This document shows, in pieces, positions 22,948-30,699 of a stretch of DNA of 31,388 bases (position 1 is the first letter of the stretch; the number at the start of each line of letters is the position of its first letter). The stretch spans positions 1-31,388 of IMG/VR virus record IMGVR_UViG_3300020187_000130. The stretch is one strand, 5' to 3'. The notes under the pieces are model-generated. The model saw only the letters and a list, made by a program, of their open reading frames with translations, was not told the origin of the DNA and did no database searches. This DNA comes from a virus. The position numbers and the translations under genes were made by a program.

Positions 22948-24435
22948 CTAAGGTATTGGCGGTGATCCAGACGAAGGATGTTTGTGTGTGCCGAGAACAA
23001 TTGCACCTTGTCTCACAATTGTGCCACTCGCAACACCTATTACAGTATAGTTGCCTGTGTGAATTGTATTGCCAATAATGCTTCTAGCAGGAGAAACTGT
23101 CTGTTGTGCCGTTGATGTTAAAATTTGAGCGCCTATAGAAGAAAGAGTCTGTAAAGATTTTGCTTCTACTAACTGTACAGTGCCTGTAATAGTTTGATTC
23201 AATGTAGCCTTGAGTGACATGTTTAAACTCATAGCTTTAAATGTGCCAATAGGAGAAAGTAACTTCAAATTTCCGGTCGCACTCATTATCTTACAGCCTA
23301 GTATGGAAGTATAATTAGCAGATCCAACCGCTATGGATGTAAGATTTCCGCCAACTGTACCAAATTTATTACCAGCAACAGTTTCTGTTTTATTTTTGAT
23401 GATAGTGTCTGTCTGGTTGCCACCAACTCGCAAAGAATGGTCTCTAGATATATTGCTACTTTGACTAGACAATATTTCTGTCATATCGTTACCAACAATC
23501 TTTGTTATTCGATCACCACCCACAGAAGTGAAAAGATTTCCACCGATCTCTTGATACATGTCACCCGTGACGAGCAATTTCGCATCGCCTCCTATGGTAA
23601 CATCACACGATCCTTTAATGTAGACCTTTTTGTCTTTTAGTGTTATTTCGTATTCGTCACCAACAACCTTTGTTACCTTTGAGCCATCTGCTTGGATTTC
23701 ATAGAAAGTGCCCGCATTGTGATACTCGTGTATTCTGCCATTGTTTGGCGTATCGTCTACTTCAAATACATGACCAGTTTCAGTTTCAGTTACTTTGTTA
23801 TATGGATACGCAGATGTTTTGTTGTCATAATTTGGTTCTTGATTTGCTGCATTATACATCCAACCGTCTTCGCCAAATCTAGCATGCGGTTCTTCCCAAC
23901 TCTCTCTGTCGTACACCGCACCTGCTTTGTCTGATTGAATAGAATCAATATGAGGAGCTGATGCTCTAGGAATTGCCTCTTGTCTTGTTGCTCTTTTGTT
24001 TGTAAGAGTTAAGTGTCCTTCTGCCACAGCATTTCTTGCAAGTCTTGATAGATCGGGTTCTTGTAGTCCGTTGAGGCCACTTTCGCCTTCTCTAGGATAA
24101 ACTCCATTGGGGTCAGCAAATCCTTTATCGCTACTTCTTTTATTTCTTGGTTTGCCTGGCAACGTGCCAAATATTACAGGGACTTGTTCATCTTCTCCAT
24201 CGCTGAAAAAACCAACTACAGTGCTACCCTCTACAAACGAAGGTGTCTCACCTACACCAGAAATACTAGCAGAAGTCATAGGCATAATAGGAACTGCCCA
24301 CGGCAAATCTGTAGTGGGCAAGTCAGCTAAGTTTTCAGTATGATATCCAATGATGCGTACTCTACATCTTCCTAATTGAGCAGGGTCGACTCTATCTTCG
24401 ACTACACCTATCCACCACTTAAAATTAGGATACAT
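22948..24435 (-). CDS. 5: baseplate hub/central spike gp5, no lysozyme domain
   Basis: This is a 495-residue protein. Residues 5-95 form the gp5 OB-fold (W-W-I-G-V-V-E-D-R-V-D-P at 7-18, G-R-C-R-V-R-I-I-G-Y, L-P-W-A-V-P, V-P-V-I-F-G-T-L-P-G). T4 gp5 then carries a lysozyme domain. Here residues 96-215 are a low-complexity linker without recognisable T4-lysozyme motifs. From about 255 the sequence becomes a spike beta-helix with repeating G-G-x-x-x-x-x-V-x-G-x-x units. The C-terminus is L-G-T-H-K-H-P-S-S-G-S-P-P-I-P; the H-K-H at 484-486 matches the HxH metal-binding tip of P2 gpV-type spikes. It overlaps the upstream hub gene by 11 bases. Confidence 0.85.
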   Translation of the reverse strand: MYPNFKWWIGVVEDRVDPAQLGRCRVRIIGYHTENLADLPTTDLPWAVPIMPMTSASISGVGETPSFVEGSTVVGFFSDGEDEQVPVIFGTLPGKPRNKRSSDKGFADPNGVYPREGESGLNGLQEPDLSRLARNAVAEGHLTLTNKRATRQEAIPRASAPHIDSIQSDKAGAVYDRESWEEPHARFGEDGWMYNAANQEPNYDNKTSAYPYNKVTETETGHVFEVDDTPNNGRIHEYHNAGTFYEIQADGSKVTKVVGDEYEITLKDKKVYIKGSCDVTIGGDAKLLVTGDMYQEIGGNLFTSVGGDRITKIVGNDMTEILSSQSSNISRDHSLRVGGNQTDTIIKNKTETVAGNKFGTVGGNLTSIAVGSANYTSILGCKIMSATGNLKLLSPIGTFKAMSLNMSLKATLNQTITGTVQLVEAKSLQTLSSIGAQILTSTAQQTVSPARSIIGNTIHTGNYTVIGVASGTIVRQGAIVLGTHKHPSSGSPPIP

Positions 24436-25795
24436 CTTCTTCTCCGTTTGACTCTACGTTTTCGGGCGAAGAAGAAAGACCATTTTTAATTAGTTCTGTT
24501 TGCATAACATGTCTATCTGCATTAATTTTATGATGTATTGCTGAAATAATATATAGTCCAGATAATAAAGGATCCAATACAGTAGTCAAATCATCAGATG
24601 GTGGCTCTGCTGAAGGATGTAATAAACTTATCACATGACCTACTTGTATGTCAGTTCTTCCTGGTATTGTCATTTCAAATTTATAGTTGTCAAACGAATT
24701 CAAATAGTTTTGTCTGAAAAGAATTCTATCAGCGACATAGCTTGCGGTTGAACCATCTGGCAAATCTTCTTCATCAGACAGTCCATAATCGTTGTACAAT
24801 CCAGAATTGAAAGAATAAAAATCTTTCTTTGTTGCTGGATTGCGCTTTATGTTTTGTGGTAAAATGTTAGTGGGACCAGTCTTGGTAAATTTCCCCATAT
24901 CTTTCACAAAGTCAAAATTTTGTTGAATTATTTTTTTAGTATATAAATCGTAACCGTCCACACTAGAAGCAAATGCTCCTTTATTATTTCCATCGATCAC
25001 ATCTACTGTAGTCAACATTTTCAAGTTTTCAATTTTAGTCATAGAATCTGGCAGTCTATTTCCAACAAAGTCCAAGTCAGTTATTCTTCTTGGCATTTGT
25101 GCGCCGCTTCTTTCTAGAACATATTCGTCAAAAACACCACCGGTTCTTTGTGAGTATATTAAACTTTCGACACTTGCAAAATAAAATGCTTTATTTGATT
25201 CAAAGAAGAGATAATCAGAACCTAATAAAGAATTACCTTTTACTTTCTTTGATACATAATTTATATTTTTTACTGGTGACCAATGATTCGATGTGTATTT
25301 TACTTTTCTTGTATGTGGAGTATCCATTATAACCAGCTGTCTATCATATTTCATGTATTCTTCGTATATACTTGAAACTATATTATCAGTAGTATCATTA
25401 TAAGATTTTGTTATCGTGGCTGTTTGTTGTTCATATCCTTCGATAGACATAAAAGAAATATTGTAAAACTGCGAACGATCATCATTCAGAATTCTATCGT
25501 ATACTGCATACACTTGAAATGTTTTTTCGATTACATTGTTTGGCGTATCTTCTAAGCTAACAGTCCGTATCTTCATTGTGATATATTCGTTACCAAGAAT
25601 AGGTAAATTTGATATCAAGTTTGCAGCATCGGCAAGAATCAAGTTTCCAGTCATGCAAGGCGAAAACAAGTCTTCATACAGATTTATCTCTATCATAAAT
25701 TCTGTAATATCAGCACTGCTTTCTGTACTGAGACTGGTAATAATAAGCTTTTCTATCTTATAATCACCAGCATGTATGAGAACTTCATCTTCCAT
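24425..25795 (-). CDS. 27: gp27-like baseplate hub protein
   Basis: This protein has 456 residues (T4 gp27 has 391). Its N-terminal pattern M-I-E-I-N-L-Y-E-D-L-F-S-P-C-M-T-G-N-L (34-52) parallels the T4 gp27 T-L-T-M-R-D-S-L-Y block. I-S-F-M-S-I-E-G-Y-E-Q-Q is followed by I-V-S-S-I-Y-E-E-Y, matching the second tube-like domain. A long middle region precedes a C-terminal beta domain with F-E-M-T-I-P-G-R-T-D-I-Q-V-G-H-V-I. gp27 forms the trimeric torus that connects the gp5 spike to the tail tube. Its position directly before gp5 agrees. Similarity is by pattern, since the family diverges fast. One base separates it from the gp53 stop. Confidence 0.7.
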   Translation of the reverse strand: MEDEVLIHAGDYKIEKLIITSLSTESSADITEFMIEINLYEDLFSPCMTGNLILADAANLISNLPILGNEYITMKIRTVSLEDTPNNVIEKTFQVYAVYDRILNDDRSQFYNISFMSIEGYEQQTATITKSYNDTTDNIVSSIYEEYMKYDRQLVIMDTPHTRKVKYTSNHWSPVKNINYVSKKVKGNSLLGSDYLFFESNKAFYFASVESLIYSQRTGGVFDEYVLERSGAQMPRRITDLDFVGNRLPDSMTKIENLKMLTTVDVIDGNNKGAFASSVDGYDLYTKKIIQQNFDFVKDMGKFTKTGPTNILPQNIKRNPATKKDFYSFNSGLYNDYGLSDEEDLPDGSTASYVADRILFRQNYLNSFDNYKFEMTIPGRTDIQVGHVISLLHPSAEPPSDDLTTVLDPLLSGLYIISAIHHKINADRHVMQTELIKNGLSSSPENVESNGEEDVS

Positions 25796-25796
25796 G

Positions 25797-26303
25797 TTAT
25801 TGCGCCATCAATGATTTATAAGAAACAATAAACTCTGCTAGAAATTCGGGTTTCAATACAAAGATTTGTCTTTTTTCTTCATTCAATTGAAGTTCATAAT
25901 CTAAATTTGAAACTGCTTCTATTGTGCCAGCGGTTATGGCAGCTGCATCGTGATCTACTATTATTGAAATATCTGACGTAAGCCTATAGTGATGATCTAG
26001 TGATGCATTTCCTACTCCATACTTAGACTCAGTATATGTGAACAATAATTCTTGATTTTTTGGCCACTCTTCATTCACACTTACAATATCATTAACGATG
26101 AGAAGTATCCAATGGTACTTTGAACTACCATAAAAATTATTCGCCAACATGTCTGGCGTTTCTCCATCTTTTATGTAGTATGAATTTACTGCTAGTTTAT
26201 TGTTCTTCTTTCTATCTAACCCGACTCTTCTAAAAATGTCTTTAGTTAGTATTGTTTTATCGCCAGTCTTATACGATATTTTGGGCATTGCTTTAAAAAA
26301 CAT
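25797..26303 (-). CDS. 53: baseplate wedge protein gp53
   Basis: This protein has 168 residues (T4 gp53 has 196). It contains K-D-I-F-R-R at 21-26 (T4 T-D-I-F-R-N), S-Y-Y-I-K-D-G-E-T-P-D-M-L-A-N-N-F-Y-G at 41-59 (T4 Y-Y-I-K-G then P-E-E-L-A-N-A-I-Y-G) and Y-H-W-I-L-L-I-V-N-D at 63-72 (T4 Y-W-V-L-L-M-C-N-D). The C-terminal helix contains N-E-E-K-R-Q-I-F-V-L-K (T4 N-E-K-L-R-Q-I-K-I). gp53 clamps the inner baseplate ring by joining the wedges. The start at 26303 uses a TAATG overlap with the gp48 stop; an internal ATG at 26288 is the alternative. Confidence 0.9.
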   Translation of the reverse strand: MFFKAMPKISYKTGDKTILTKDIFRRVGLDRKKNNKLAVNSYYIKDGETPDMLANNFYGSSKYHWILLIVNDIVSVNEEWPKNQELLFTYTESKYGVGNASLDHHYRLTSDISIIVDHDAAAITAGTIEAVSNLDYELQLNEEKRQIFVLKPEFLAEFIVSYKSLMAQ

Positions 26304-27589
26304 TAGAAACCATCCGCTATTCTGTTGTTCGTTAGAGTTTCGAGTTCAGTAAACGCCAACTCTACATTAATTTCAGCGGGCACACCACCGGTATTTAATA
26401 TAGTGGTAAAAGCGTCTTGATTGCCATACGTGATTTTCATATCAGTAAGCGCACATGCAGATATTTTATTTAAGTGGGGATTAATGTCGCCCTTATAACA
26501 GTATTCTATTTCAAACTCGGAAGGATATTCTAGGAAAAGTCCAGTAGGATCATTTTCAGGATGCATATGATATTTAAAAAGCTCAATGATCCGCTTGACA
26601 TTTTCATACTCTGCATTGTTTCTTGGAGCAAATTTGTAGTTGAACGCAAACTGACGAAAGCCCATACTTGTAAATAGCTGTTCTTTATACGGGTTTGGTG
26701 TTTTTCCTGATGCGAGATCAACCGCTGCTCCAATTTCCCCGGTTATGCCTAGTGCAGACGGTAAAGATGCGGCAGCTTTAATTGCACTTCGTATTCCAAG
26801 CTCACCCACTCCTGTGCCAGTTGACAGTAACTGGCTGTAATCGCTGTCCTGAAATGCATCAATGACAGCACCAGCAGCTCCAGCGAGAGCGCCAAGTTCT
26901 TTGTTTTCCCAGTTAGCACTGTATCTAGCTATTGGTGGTTGAGAAATATATAACTCAATCAAACCAAGAGTTCTTACCGTTCTTACTCTTTCTACTACGC
27001 CTGCTGCAAAACCAGCGCCTGCGCCTGCACCACCAATAAATCCAACAGTACTTCCAATTGCATTTGCACCTTCACCGATACTTCCAGCTAGTTTTACTCC
27101 TAACGCAGCACCGGCGGCGCCGCCTGATAGTATAGCCAAAGCACCGGCTTGATCTGCACTTAATCTATTTTGCTCTGTTCTGTCAACTTGCACTAAACCG
27201 CCATCGTCTAACATGCCGCCAAACTCACTCGCATCTTCCTGTATTGCTGAATTTGTAGCCAACGCCACTCTACTATTTTCTCTTGCAAGAGCAGTAAATC
27301 GAACACTATGAAGATGCTCTGGTTCTGAGTTGTTGGTAGATTCGCCTAAGCGCAAAGGATATTCAAATGCTTTGACGTAAGTATAAACGTATTTCTTTAG
27401 ATTATTTCGATCTTTTTGACTAATATCAGACAGATTTTCAGTGTCATGATTATTTTTTCCGTCAAATATAGTTCCGGAATTATCTTCTGCTTCACTCGCA
27501 GCGTACCTTTGTCTGAGCAAGGCTATGTCTTGCTCGGTTGGGTTGGCACCGGTTGCTCTGAGAGCTGCGAGGTCTGATTCAAATGACAT
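26303..27589 (-). CDS. 48: baseplate tail-tube-cap protein gp48
   Basis: This is a 428-residue protein. The C-terminal block at about 299-420 is characteristic of gp48: N-P-Y-K-E-Q-L-F-T-S-M-G-F-R-Q-F-A-F, then Y-K-F-A-P-R-N-N-A-E, R-I-I-E-L-F-K-Y-H-M, and C-A-L-T-D-M-K-I-T-Y-G-N. The N-terminal part includes F-E-Y-P-L-R-L-G at 75-82 and H-S-V-R-F. Residues 146-197 are a Gly/Ala-rich hydrophobic stretch with GxxxG-type spacing. gp48 caps the hub and starts the tail tube. It is the first gene of the baseplate operon, 38 bases after a TATAAATA late promoter. T4 gp54 is the alternative assignment, but the C-terminal pattern fits gp48 better. Confidence 0.75.
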   Translation of the reverse strand: MSFESDLAALRATGANPTEQDIALLRQRYAASEAEDNSGTIFDGKNNHDTENLSDISQKDRNNLKKYVYTYVKAFEYPLRLGESTNNSEPEHLHSVRFTALARENSRVALATNSAIQEDASEFGGMLDDGGLVQVDRTEQNRLSADQAGALAILSGGAAGAALGVKLAGSIGEGANAIGSTVGFIGGAGAGAGFAAGVVERVRTVRTLGLIELYISQPPIARYSANWENKELGALAGAAGAVIDAFQDSDYSQLLSTGTGVGELGIRSAIKAAASLPSALGITGEIGAAVDLASGKTPNPYKEQLFTSMGFRQFAFNYKFAPRNNAEYENVKRIIELFKYHMHPENDPTGLFLEYPSEFEIEYCYKGDINPHLNKISACALTDMKITYGNQDAFTTILNTGGVPAEINVELAFTELETLTNNRIADGF

Positions 27590-27626
27590 TCTACTTCCCG
27601 TGTAAAGAATTGTGTTTGTTTTTCTT

Positions 27627-27634
27627 TATTTATA
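27627..27634 (-). promoter_or_regulatory. late promoter of the baseplate operon (TATAAATA)
   Basis: Reads CCTGTTATAAATAA on the minus strand in the 64-base gap between the GlcNAc-transferase stop and the gp48 start, 38 bases upstream of the gp48 ATG. It has the same TGT prefix as the copies at 22292 and 706. It separates the modification operon from the structural genes. Confidence 0.75.
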
Positions 27635-27653
27635 ACAGGAATTTAAGGTATTA

Positions 27654-28604
27654 CTAATCTTCTGAGTCCGGTGTGCCAGTTGCATGAGGATCTATAATTT
27701 GACGAGTGAACGCTCTTTCTTCAATTATACAATTTATATAATCTACTCCAGAATATTCATGATATTTTTTTAAGTCTTCTTGCGATATACTCTCTAAGAA
27801 TTTTTTCCAATACACCAATCCCTTTGCCATCATATTCGAATAGTTATTCGTGACAGGATCGATCCAGTGTTTTGTTACATGATTATTTGATCCATCATAA
27901 TGATAGCAATGCATTTCTCTTTGGTGATATAGGTGCCAGCCTTTTATGAAAGATTTCAGTACCATATAATGTTCTTCGCCTTCAAAGAATATTCTAGCAT
28001 CATATCCAACATCATCAACCCACCGTGTAGGAGCAAAAAAATTGCCTGCAAAAAGATGAATAGCTGGCATCACATCATCAGTTTTTGGTATCCATTCGCC
28101 ATGTGCTGCTGGCATTCTGTTATGTTTCTGAAAGGTAAAATACTTAGCAGAAGTAGCAAGAGGGTTATTTTTATCTGACAGTTTATTTGGAATACCATCA
28201 GCATCAAGACTGTAATTGTGACATGCGGAGGTTAGAACTACTCTAGAGCTATTTGTTTTTTGCCTAGCAAGTTCCCAATCTTGTAATAAGTATCTGTCCC
28301 AGTCTTTGTCGTAAACAATATGAGAATCAACTTGATATAAAAAATCTTCATCTTCTATCTGCGCCGCATTTATTTTTCTTGCCCACACTACTCCTGCTGC
28401 GTATTCAGGATCAATTCTTTTGTATCTAATATTATGTTTTTCTATGAGTTCTTTTTCAATAGAAACCAGACTATCTTCTAGTTTTGTTTGTTCAAATATC
28501 CCAATTATAATTTCATTGTCGCCCGACTGTTCTTCTAGTAAGCTTTTAATAGTGTATTTCAGCAAAGGATCTCTAAATGATACTACACTAACAAATATTT
28601 TCAT
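27654..28604 (-). CDS. GlcNAc-transferase of the Skp1-GnT1 family (PF11397-like)
   Basis: This is a 316-residue protein. It opens K-I-F-V-S-V-V-S-F-R-D-P-L-L at 2-14 and carries A-A-G-V-V-W-A-R-K-I-N-A at 69-80, then Y-Q-V-D-S-H-I at 90-96, in which D-S-H is the family's metal/donor motif in place of DxD. F-A-G-N-F-F-A-P at 185-192 and F-E-G-E-E at 207-211 are acceptor-loop and catalytic-region motifs, followed by G-W-H-L-Y-H. This is the pattern of the GlcNAc glycosyltransferase family. In eukaryotes its founding member adds GlcNAc to hydroxyproline of Skp1. It is the last gene of an operon that starts with a prolyl-4-hydroxylase-like gene. It joins the upstream gene through an ATGA overlap. 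Confidence 0.75.
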   Translation of the reverse strand: MKIFVSVVSFRDPLLKYTIKSLLEEQSGDNEIIIGIFEQTKLEDSLVSIEKELIEKHNIRYKRIDPEYAAGVVWARKINAAQIEDEDFLYQVDSHIVYDKDWDRYLLQDWELARQKTNSSRVVLTSACHNYSLDADGIPNKLSDKNNPLATSAKYFTFQKHNRMPAAHGEWIPKTDDVMPAIHLFAGNFFAPTRWVDDVGYDARIFFEGEEHYMVLKSFIKGWHLYHQREMHCYHYDGSNNHVTKHWIDPVTNNYSNMMAKGLVYWKKFLESISQEDLKKYHEYSGVDYINCIIEERAFTRQIIDPHATGTPDSED

Positions 28605-29323
28605 TCTTTTTTATCCAGTTTAAATATTTTTCTAACAGAAAGAAATTTTCTGTAATATTGAGAGTCTCCCCCCAATATAGTATTTCTACTTTTATCTACC
28701 TGTTGATCAGTTCCTGGACCATAGCCAGCTTCTAAATGAGTATTAAGAAATGGTATAATATGTAAAAGTGGTTCGCCAGCTTTGATTATAATTTCGCACT
28801 TACGCTTAGGAGTACAAATCATATTAGCAGTAGTAAAATTTTTGTAGTCAACTACTCCTGGCCAAACATGTAAATCATTGAAAACTTTCGAATGAAAAGT
28901 AGCAGGAAGTATTAATGCAGATATATTTTTATTGACAAAAATGTTCCAAGGTGCACCTATATGCAGAACTGTCAGTGGAACGTCATCTTCTGGCTCAAAT
29001 ATACCATCAACAATAGTTTGATCCATTTTCTTGGGTAGATGAAACCCTCTCGTGCCTCTTTTGTTGTCTCCAATGGTACTTACTACTCCTGCTTTATTTG
29101 CTTTAATACGCATGTCACACCAAGCAGGTATTACATAGCCTAGTTTAGCATAGTCTACCATACCAGGACAATGTACGAATTTGTTGACACCATACTTCTC
29201 TATTCTTTCATCTTTTCCTAGCACAGGAACATCCTTTGCCATCATGATAGGAAAATCTAGATATGCATTTCTAGTTACGTCTACAAACTCAATGTCTTTT
29301 TCTTTTTTAAATATTGAAAACAT
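28601..29323 (-). CDS. unknown protein, paralogue of the upstream gene
   Basis: This is a 240-residue protein. I cannot name the family. The motif C-P-G-M-V-D-Y-A-K-L-G-Y-V-I-P-A-W-C-D-M at 52-71 matches M-P-M-L-D-A-M-T-L-G-Y-V-I-P-L-C-G-D in the gene at 29323-30051. A later G-A-P-W-N-I...L-I-L-P and L-H-V-W-P-G-V-V-D-Y also correspond, so the two genes are a divergent tandem duplicate. There is no signal peptide or membrane segment. It is encoded between the paralogue and the GlcNAc-transferase with overlapping stop/start codons on both sides, so a shared pathway is likely, but the activity is unknown. Confidence 0.55.
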   Translation of the reverse strand: MFSIFKKEKDIEFVDVTRNAYLDFPIMMAKDVPVLGKDERIEKYGVNKFVHCPGMVDYAKLGYVIPAWCDMRIKANKAGVVSTIGDNKRGTRGFHLPKKMDQTIVDGIFEPEDDVPLTVLHIGAPWNIFVNKNISALILPATFHSKVFNDLHVWPGVVDYKNFTTANMICTPKRKCEIIIKAGEPLLHIIPFLNTHLEAGYGPGTDQQVDKSRNTILGGDSQYYRKFLSVRKIFKLDKKE

Positions 29324-30051
29324 TATTTTCTTTTTTCTCTCAACTCATCAGTGTAGACGTTTATTTTATTGGATTGTCTTCTGTGTAAAAGATCAATATC
29401 TTTAAATTCTTTATCCGTCATAGGTCTAGTGACACACTCTCTAGGAACAGAGGATCTCTTTATAGGTATAGCTACAACCAATGGAGTGCCTGATGGTAGA
29501 AAGCCATCAAAATTGGGAGTGTGCCAAATAGCAGGAAAGTTAATTTCTTTTGGATATGTGTCAGTATCTACTAAACCTCCTAAACAGGTAAAGTGGGGGT
29601 TTGCGAGACTATTATTGACTAGAGGTATTATTAAAGTGCTCCAGCCCGGCGCTGTTTTTATCACCCAAGGATTAATAAATTTTACAGGAGGTGCAGGCAT
29701 TCCTGGAGCTTTTGGACCCAATTGATCTAGAGTGTGAAACTCTGCTAATTTAAGTGCATCAGGATTAAAAACTTCAATTGTATTGCAGTCTTCAGAAGAT
29801 TTTAATCCAAGATCACCGCAGAGTGGTATAACATACCCTAGTGTCATTGCATCTAACATTGGCATACATTTTTTTGCAGTCAGACCTTTTCTGTTTCTAG
29901 CATCACGACCAGTCATTGTAGGTGGTATGCTTTTAAACCAATCTGGCACATGTTTGTTTGCTGGCCTGGGAGCTGGAATAGTACCCTCAACATTTGGATG
30001 ACAATAGAACTCAATTATAGGCTTTTCTTTTCTCTTCAAAAAATTAAACAT
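29323..30051 (-). CDS. unknown protein, paralogue of the downstream gene
   Basis: This 242-residue protein is paralogous to the one at 28601. Notable pieces are P-N-V-E-G-T-I-P-A-P-R-P-A-N-K-H-V-P-D-W-F near 19-39, G-Y-V-I-P-L-C-G-D at 72-80, N-P-W-V-I-K-T-A-P-G-W-S-T-L-I-I-P at about 137-153, and G-T-P-L-V-V-A-I-P-I-K-R. Pro-rich beta strands suggest a compact beta fold, perhaps a small-molecule or sugar-binding enzyme; that is a guess. Homologues are, from memory, frequent in marine myoviruses as uncharacterised proteins. It couples to the oxygenase gene by TAATG. Confidence 0.55.
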   Translation of the reverse strand: MFNFLKRKEKPIIEFYCHPNVEGTIPAPRPANKHVPDWFKSIPPTMTGRDARNRKGLTAKKCMPMLDAMTLGYVIPLCGDLGLKSSEDCNTIEVFNPDALKLAEFHTLDQLGPKAPGMPAPPVKFINPWVIKTAPGWSTLIIPLVNNSLANPHFTCLGGLVDTDTYPKEINFPAIWHTPNFDGFLPSGTPLVVAIPIKRSSVPRECVTRPMTDKEFKDIDLLHRRQSNKINVYTDELREKRK

Positions 30052-30641
30052 TACGATTCTCTAGGTCCAGTAACCCAAGTCACAAGTGTATTTCTTTCAC
30101 CAGAAGTTACCGGTAAAACTCGGTGTGGCATCCAAGACGCAAAAAACAGGGCATCACCTTTCAAAGGTTTTAGTTTCTTAATCTCATCTAGATTGCCATT
30201 AGTAACTATTTCAAACTCGCCGCCCTCATAATCTTCTGGCTCATTCAAAAATACTACTACTGATATTTTTCTAGAATTTTTCTGCCAGCCAAAAAAGACA
30301 TCCCAATGCCAAGTATAGTGTCCATCAACTTTATATTTTGTATATTGCATGGGACCAAAGTCATCTACATTATATAAAAAGTGATCGTGGTTAGCTTGCG
30401 CTATAAGGTAGGACATTCTTTGATACAACCAATCAGTATTTTCATCATGGTCCATAAAGAATACATCTGAATCTCTTGCTTTTTTTAAGTCTGTGTCTGT
30501 GAGTTTACTACTGACGGTGCCTTTTTGAAAGCTCTGTAAGTCTTCTATCTCTCGTATCTTTTCGACTTCTTCTTCGGTGAATGCTCGGTTCATGTGAGCA
30601 TAGCATTCGAAATTGCCTATATACTTGTTTATTCCAGTCAT
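30051..30641 (-). CDS. prolyl-4-hydroxylase-like 2OG-Fe(II) oxygenase
   Basis: This is a 196-residue protein. The complete metal triad is visible: H112-W-D114 in G-H-Y-T-W-H-W-D, and the distal H173 in M-P-H-R-V-L-P-V. R183, ten residues after the distal His, is the 2-oxoglutarate-binding basic residue (S-G-E-R-N-T-L-V). The G-G-E-F-E-I and G-D-A-L-F-F-A-S segments are typical of the P4H/PKHD branch. The reaction is hydroxylation of a protein or small-molecule substrate using 2-oxoglutarate and O2. Family members are common in marine T4-like phages, where targets are not known. It is the first gene of the operon, 30 bases after a sigma70-like promoter -10 box. Confidence 0.85.
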   Translation of the reverse strand: MTGINKYIGNFECYAHMNRAFTEEEVEKIREIEDLQSFQKGTVSSKLTDTDLKKARDSDVFFMDHDENTDWLYQRMSYLIAQANHDHFLYNVDDFGPMQYTKYKVDGHYTWHWDVFFGWQKNSRKISVVVFLNEPEDYEGGEFEIVTNGNLDEIKKLKPLKGDALFFASWMPHRVLPVTSGERNTLVTWVTGPRES

Positions 30642-30670
30642 AATTTTTCACTTTTTAAATAATATATACA

Positions 30671-30699
30671 ATTCTACATCATATATAGACGATTGTCAA
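30671..30699 (-). promoter_or_regulatory. strong sigma70-like promoter for the 30641-27654 operon
   Basis: TTGACA (30694-30699) and TAGAAT (30671-30676) on the minus strand are separated by exactly 17 bases: a perfect -35 box and five of six -10 matches. The -35 box overlaps the stop codon of the upstream repeat protein. A start site would be about 20 bases before the ATG at 30641. This differs from the TATAAATA boxes of the structural genes, so early or host-polymerase expression is likely. Confidence 0.75.
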
